This document shows positions 60,883 to 64,000 of a stretch of 64,000 nucleotides of DNA, piece after piece; position 1 is the first letter of the stretch; each line of letters starts with the position of its first letter. The notes beneath the pieces were generated by a model. The model was given only the letters and a program-made list of their open reading frames with translations, did no database searches and had not been told where the DNA came from. The translations under genes and the position numbers were made by a program. The stretch lies in contig NZ_JACYFJ010000001.1 of the NCBI RefSeq assembly GCF_014855495.1, forward strand, positions 1,054,001 to 1,118,000, in the 5' to 3' direction. The DNA is from Euzebyella saccharophila (GTDB lineage Bacteria > Bacteroidota > Bacteroidia > Flavobacteriales > Flavobacteriaceae).

Positions 60883-62682
60883 ATGGGATTAGTGACCGCT
60901 AAAGAAGTGGCAACCGCCATCAATCTTGACAGGTTTGGTTTTTTTGGAACTTTTATAGCTTGGATGCTTATGAAGGTCACTAAAATATCGAACATGAACC
61001 GGCGGTATGATAAAATGAGCCATTTGGATGGAGAAGATTTTCTTGATGCCGTTCTTGAGAAATATGAGATAGACTACGAAATTCCGGAAGAGGATTTGAA
61101 AAGGCTGCCAAAGGCAGGTCCATTTATAACCATAAGTAATCATCCTTTAGGGGGTATGGACGGCATCGTTCTTTTGAAGATAATGCTTGCGCATCGGCCT
61201 GATTATAAGGTGATGGCCAATTTTCTTCTGCAAAGATTTGAGCCTCTGGCACAGTATATTTTTCCAGTTAATCCATTTGAAGATAGAAAAGAAGCTAAAA
61301 GCAGTACGGCAGGTTTTAAAAATGCGCTGCTCCATGTTAGGGCTGGGTATCCGCTAGGTATATTTCCGGCAGGAGAGGTAAGTACCAAAAAAGAGGCCGG
61401 AATTGTGGTTGATCGGGAATGGCAGGAGGTGGCCATAAAGCTGATTAAAAGGGCGGAAGTGCCTGTGGTGCCTATTTATTTTCACGCACGAAATAGTAAG
61501 TCGTTCTATCGACTTTCAAAAATTAGTGGGTTGTTTAGAACCGCTAAATTGCCCTCTGAAGTCTACTCCCAGTGGAAGAGGCCTATAAAGGTTCGTATTG
61601 GACAACCAATATCCGTAGCCACCCAAAAAGAACAGGAGACTTTGGAAGAATACACGGCCTTATTGCGTAGAAAGACCTACATTTTAGCCAATGCCTATGA
61701 AAAAGAGCGGTTAATAGACCAATTACCATCCTTGAAACTTCCTAAACAGCCTAGAAAGATAGCCCAACCTATACGTGCCGAGCTTATAGAGGCCGAAATT
61801 GAAAAGTTGGTTGAAAAGGACCGTAGGCTTTTACAAAGTAAAAATTACGAGGTATTTCTAGCTCCTGCAAAGGAGATGCCCTTTTCTCTTCAGGAAATTG
61901 GTAGGCAACGTGAGGTAACGTTTAGGGAAATAGGCGAGGGGACCAATAATTCCATAGATATTGATGAGTTTGATGCCTACTACCACCACATGTTTTTGTG
62001 GGACAATGAGGCCAAGGTCATTGCCGGGGCTTATAGAATGGGGCTGGGGGCACAAATTTTTTCCAAATATGGTATTGACGGATTTTATCTTCAAGACCTC
62101 TTTAGGTTTGAGCCGGAGCTTTTTTCAATGATGAGCCAGTCCATTGAAATGGGTAGGGCCTATATTATGAAAGAATATCAACAAAAACCAATGCCCCTTT
62201 TTCTATTGTGGAAGGGAATTGTACATACAACGCTAAGACATCCGGAGCATAAATACCTTATTGGAGGGGTTAGTATCAGTAATCAGTTTTCCAATTTTTC
62301 TAAGTCCTTGATGATAGAATTTATGAAAAGTAATTATTGGGATCCTTACGTGGCCCAATATGTGCGGCCCAAAAAAGAGTTTAAGGTAAAGTTAAAGGAT
62401 GCCGATAAGGAGTTTGTATTTGACGAAACCCAGGCTGATTTAATAAAATTCGATAGGTTAATTGATGAGGTAGAACCGGGAAATCTCCGTTTGCCTGTAC
62501 TTATAAAAAAGTACATCAAGCAAAATGCCAAGGTAGTGGCATTTAATGTGGACCCATTGTTCAATAATGCGGTGGACGGACTTATGTATATTAAAATAGC
62601 CGATTTGCCGGAGAGCACGGTAAAACCTGTAATGGAAGAATTTCAAGCGGAATTGGAGCGTAAAATGATGGAAGCACAATAG
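60883..62682 (+). CDS. OlsF-like bifunctional acyltransferase (PlsC domain plus GNAT domain)
   Basis: 599 residues. The N-terminal half is a PlsC/LPLAT domain: SNHPLGGMDG (His87 with Asp93, one residue longer than the usual Hx4D spacing), FPAGEVSTK and VPIYFHARNSK. The C-terminal half (about 300-520) is an OlsB/hemolysin-like GNAT domain (EVTFREIGEGTNNSIDIDEFDAYYHHMFLWD in part, MGRAYI). This is the layout of OlsF, which makes ornithine-type lipids by N- then O-acylation. Substrate here is inferred. It follows lysC by 85 nt. Confidence 0.82.
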   Translation: MGLVTAKEVATAINLDRFGFFGTFIAWMLMKVTKISNMNRRYDKMSHLDGEDFLDAVLEKYEIDYEIPEEDLKRLPKAGPFITISNHPLGGMDGIVLLKIMLAHRPDYKVMANFLLQRFEPLAQYIFPVNPFEDRKEAKSSTAGFKNALLHVRAGYPLGIFPAGEVSTKKEAGIVVDREWQEVAIKLIKRAEVPVVPIYFHARNSKSFYRLSKISGLFRTAKLPSEVYSQWKRPIKVRIGQPISVATQKEQETLEEYTALLRRKTYILANAYEKERLIDQLPSLKLPKQPRKIAQPIRAELIEAEIEKLVEKDRRLLQSKNYEVFLAPAKEMPFSLQEIGRQREVTFREIGEGTNNSIDIDEFDAYYHHMFLWDNEAKVIAGAYRMGLGAQIFSKYGIDGFYLQDLFRFEPELFSMMSQSIEMGRAYIMKEYQQKPMPLFLLWKGIVHTTLRHPEHKYLIGGVSISNQFSNFSKSLMIEFMKSNYWDPYVAQYVRPKKEFKVKLKDADKEFVFDETQADLIKFDRLIDEVEPGNLRLPVLIKKYIKQNAKVVAFNVDPLFNNAVDGLMYIKIADLPESTVKPVMEEFQAELERKMMEAQ

Positions 62683-62696
62683 GAGCAGGAGGTAAA

Positions 62697-63188
62697 TTAA
62701 TCCGAACCAACAGTCTTACTACGTCTTTCATAGAGAACGTTATCCTTCCACTCACCATTCTTTTTGCCAATTTTTTCCCTGGTGCCCAAAAACCTGAAAC
62801 CCATTTTTTCATGTAGTCTTCTACTGCCCACATTCTCAGGAAAGATACCTGATTGAAGGGTCCACAATCCATTGGCTTCGCTTTCTGCAATGAGTTTTTG
62901 CATCAATTTTGCACCCACGCCTTTCCCGCGTGCTTTTAGGGAAACATAGACGCTTACCTCACCCACACCTCCATACACACAACGACTGGAGACTGGGGAC
63001 AATGCTGCCCATCCTAAAATTTCATTGTTAGCTATGGCTACCAAACGGCATGATTTCATATGGGAACTATCCCAAGCCTCATAAGTAGGAATTTGCGTTT
63101 CAAAGGTGGCAATGCCCGTGGCAATGCCTTCTTGATAAATATTGGAAACAGCAGGCCAATGCTCGGCTTTCATTGAAACAATTTCCAT
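62697..63188 (-). CDS. GNAT acetyltransferase, phosphinothricin acetyltransferase-like
   Basis: 163 residues with MKAEHWPAVSNIYQEGIATGIATFETQIP (in part), AALSPVSSRCVYGGVGEVSVYVSLKARGKGVG and NVGSRRLHEKMGFR, the pattern of the Pat/YncA group that acetylates methionine sulfone, phosphinothricin or related amino acids. The acetyl-CoA loop is ARGKGVGAKLM. Convergent with the OlsF-like gene (14-nt gap). Confidence 0.88.
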   Translation of the reverse strand: MEIVSMKAEHWPAVSNIYQEGIATGIATFETQIPTYEAWDSSHMKSCRLVAIANNEILGWAALSPVSSRCVYGGVGEVSVYVSLKARGKGVGAKLMQKLIAESEANGLWTLQSGIFPENVGSRRLHEKMGFRFLGTREKIGKKNGEWKDNVLYERRSKTVGSD

Positions 63189-63214
63189 CGCTTAAACAAT
63201 TATAAGTTAGACTT

Positions 63215-63829
63215 TTAAAGGCCCTTGAACCAATCTTGAAAATACGTACCCAATCCTGCTATAGGGACCATTTTATTGTTGGCCGCATTCACAAGACTAA
63301 TGATGATGAGTATGAGACCTATGATGGCGGCAAAACAACCTACAATTGGGATAAAGCTAAGTACAATGGTTAAAAGCCAAATTCCAAGGGTTTGTCTAAT
63401 GTAAAAACTACCGAATTCTGTTTTGTTCTGGGAGTTCATTATCAAGGCTACAATCCAGCCAATAGCGGTTATATGCGAAATAATTGCCACGGTTTTTCCA
63501 CTATCGGGATTATTGGGGTCAAAGGTCTGCTTTACGTCATCTGCAAATTCATTGGCAGTTTTCTTTGCATCATTTGCAAAATCATTGGCCGCCTTTTTGG
63601 TGTCTTCCGTAAATTCTTTTCCTTTTTCCTTTGCCTTTTCAGAGAATTCTTCCGCCGCTTCCTTGGCGTCTTCAAACTTTTCCTTGGCTTTGTCGCCTAA
63701 AGAATCACTATTTTCCTTTGCATTATCAATAGCGTCAGAAGCTTCACTGGACAAATCTCCTTTTCCTTGGTTTAGCGGGTTGATGGCATCCTCCCCTTCG
63801 CCTTTTCCAAAATTTTTATCGTCAGACAT
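63215..63829 (-). CDS. DUF4870-like membrane protein with LEA-like helical N-terminus
   Basis: 204 residues. Residues 1-105 are a highly charged helix of 11-residue-type repeats rich in Lys, Glu, Ala and Asp (EKFEDAKEAAEEFSEKAKEK, KKAANDFANDAKKTANEFAD), like late-embryogenesis-abundant proteins. Residues 115-195 form about three membrane segments of the DUF4870/TMEM family (TVAIISHITAIGWIVALIM, YIRQTLGIWLLTIVLSFIPI). DUF4870 proteins normally lack such a head. A stress or membrane-surface role is a guess. Confidence 0.78.
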   Translation of the reverse strand: MSDDKNFGKGEGEDAINPLNQGKGDLSSEASDAIDNAKENSDSLGDKAKEKFEDAKEAAEEFSEKAKEKGKEFTEDTKKAANDFANDAKKTANEFADDVKQTFDPNNPDSGKTVAIISHITAIGWIVALIMNSQNKTEFGSFYIRQTLGIWLLTIVLSFIPIVGCFAAIIGLILIIISLVNAANNKMVPIAGLGTYFQDWFKGL

Positions 63830-63880
63830 GGTTGGTTGTATTAGTGGTTTAACATGCCTTAAATGTAGTTAATCTGTGGC

Positions 63881-64000
63881 TTATAAAAAAGCCTCATCGA
63901 TTGGTTCCCAGAGTTCTATCTTATTTCCATCGGGATCAAGTATCCACCCAAATTTACCATATTCATATTCCTCTATTTCGCCTACAACGGTTACTCCTTC
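63881..64000 (-). CDS. Partial VOC-family (glyoxalase-like) protein, C-terminus only
   Basis: The last 39 residues of a minus-strand gene that continues past the window, ending GWILDPDGNKIELWEPIDEAF. DPDGN-IELWEP is the closing strand of vicinal-oxygen-chelate proteins, with the metal-ligand Glu in IELW. Function cannot be assigned from this fragment. Confidence 0.75.
   Translation of the reverse strand, partial: EGVTVVGEIEEYEYGKFGWILDPDGNKIELWEPIDEAFL

Noticed and set aside
1-64000. CRISPR arrays, tRNA/rRNA genes, insertion sequences, prophage or toxin-antitoxin genes
   Set aside because: Looked for and not found: no spaced direct repeats, no cloverleaf-like intergenic segment, no transposase, integrase or phage protein among the supported genes.

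Overview
The window is one contiguous piece of a Bacteroidota chromosome, almost certainly from the Flavobacteriaceae. The evidence is a flexirubin-type pigment cluster with DarA/DarB homologues, a tyrosine ammonia-lyase very close to the Flavobacterium johnsoniae enzyme, a type IX secretion (T9SS) C-terminal sorting domain, TAnnTTTG-type -7 promoter elements, moderately low G+C, and few Shine-Dalgarno sites. A marine genus such as Zobellia or Maribacter would fit, but that is only a guess. I found no rRNA, tRNA, CRISPR array, transposase or prophage gene.

Positions 1-22595 hold most of a hybrid dialkylresorcinol/aryl-polyene (flexirubin) biosynthetic cluster that continues off the left edge. 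A run of about 20 overlapping or closely spaced minus-strand genes (17447 down to <1) encodes two acyl carrier proteins, three ketosynthases with intact Cys-His-His residues, one ketosynthase-like partner with no catalytic residues, a truncated ketosynthase-like protein, the DarB ketosynthase and DarA, two hotdog dehydratase-like proteins, a thioesterase, a methyltransferase, a LpxL/HtrB-type acyltransferase, a BtrH-like acyltransferase, an ABC transporter, and an envelope group (polysaccharide deacetylase, LolA-like carrier, lipoprotein, beta-barrel). A second minus-strand unit (21158-17613) carries tyrosine ammonia-lyase, a WG-repeat protein and a FabG-type ketoreductase. It ends in a strong hairpin terminator. 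A divergent flavin-dependent halogenase-like enzyme (21342-22595) closes the cluster. Together these could make 4-coumarate from tyrosine, extend it to an aryl polyene, build a dialkylresorcinol, join the two by an ester and place the pigment in the outer membrane.

Positions 22631-31700 are mixed housekeeping and envelope genes: a secreted unknown, a serine hydrolase, a PAP2 phosphatase, a histone-deacetylase-like protein, an HPP membrane protein, Tex and MetG. Positions 31820-35032 hold a DUF1800/DUF1501 pair, the latter with both a Tat signal and a T9SS sorting domain. Then come YraN, an ACT-domain protein, a TlpA-like thioredoxin, and a hydrolase/uptake block (CocE-type hydrolase, serine hydrolase, YiaK-like dehydrogenase, EamA transporter, acetylxylan-esterase-like protein), followed by an NTF2-like protein and two TerB-like proteins.

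Positions 45550-57139 are rich in DNA repair: Mfd, then the four-gene ligase-associated DNA damage response set (PdeM, Lhr-type helicase, ATP-dependent ligase, MBL-fold exonuclease), with a pyridine-nucleotide disulfide oxidoreductase and a TspO-like protein between them. The right end has a third TerB-like protein, fructose-1,6-bisphosphatase, two GNAT proteins, aspartate kinase, an OlsF-like bifunctional acyltransferase, a DUF4870-like membrane protein with a LEA-like helical head, and the C-terminus of a VOC-family protein. No gene-free stretch exceeds 300 bases. The longest, 57140-57428, contains a hairpin-rich REP-like element and a promoter.
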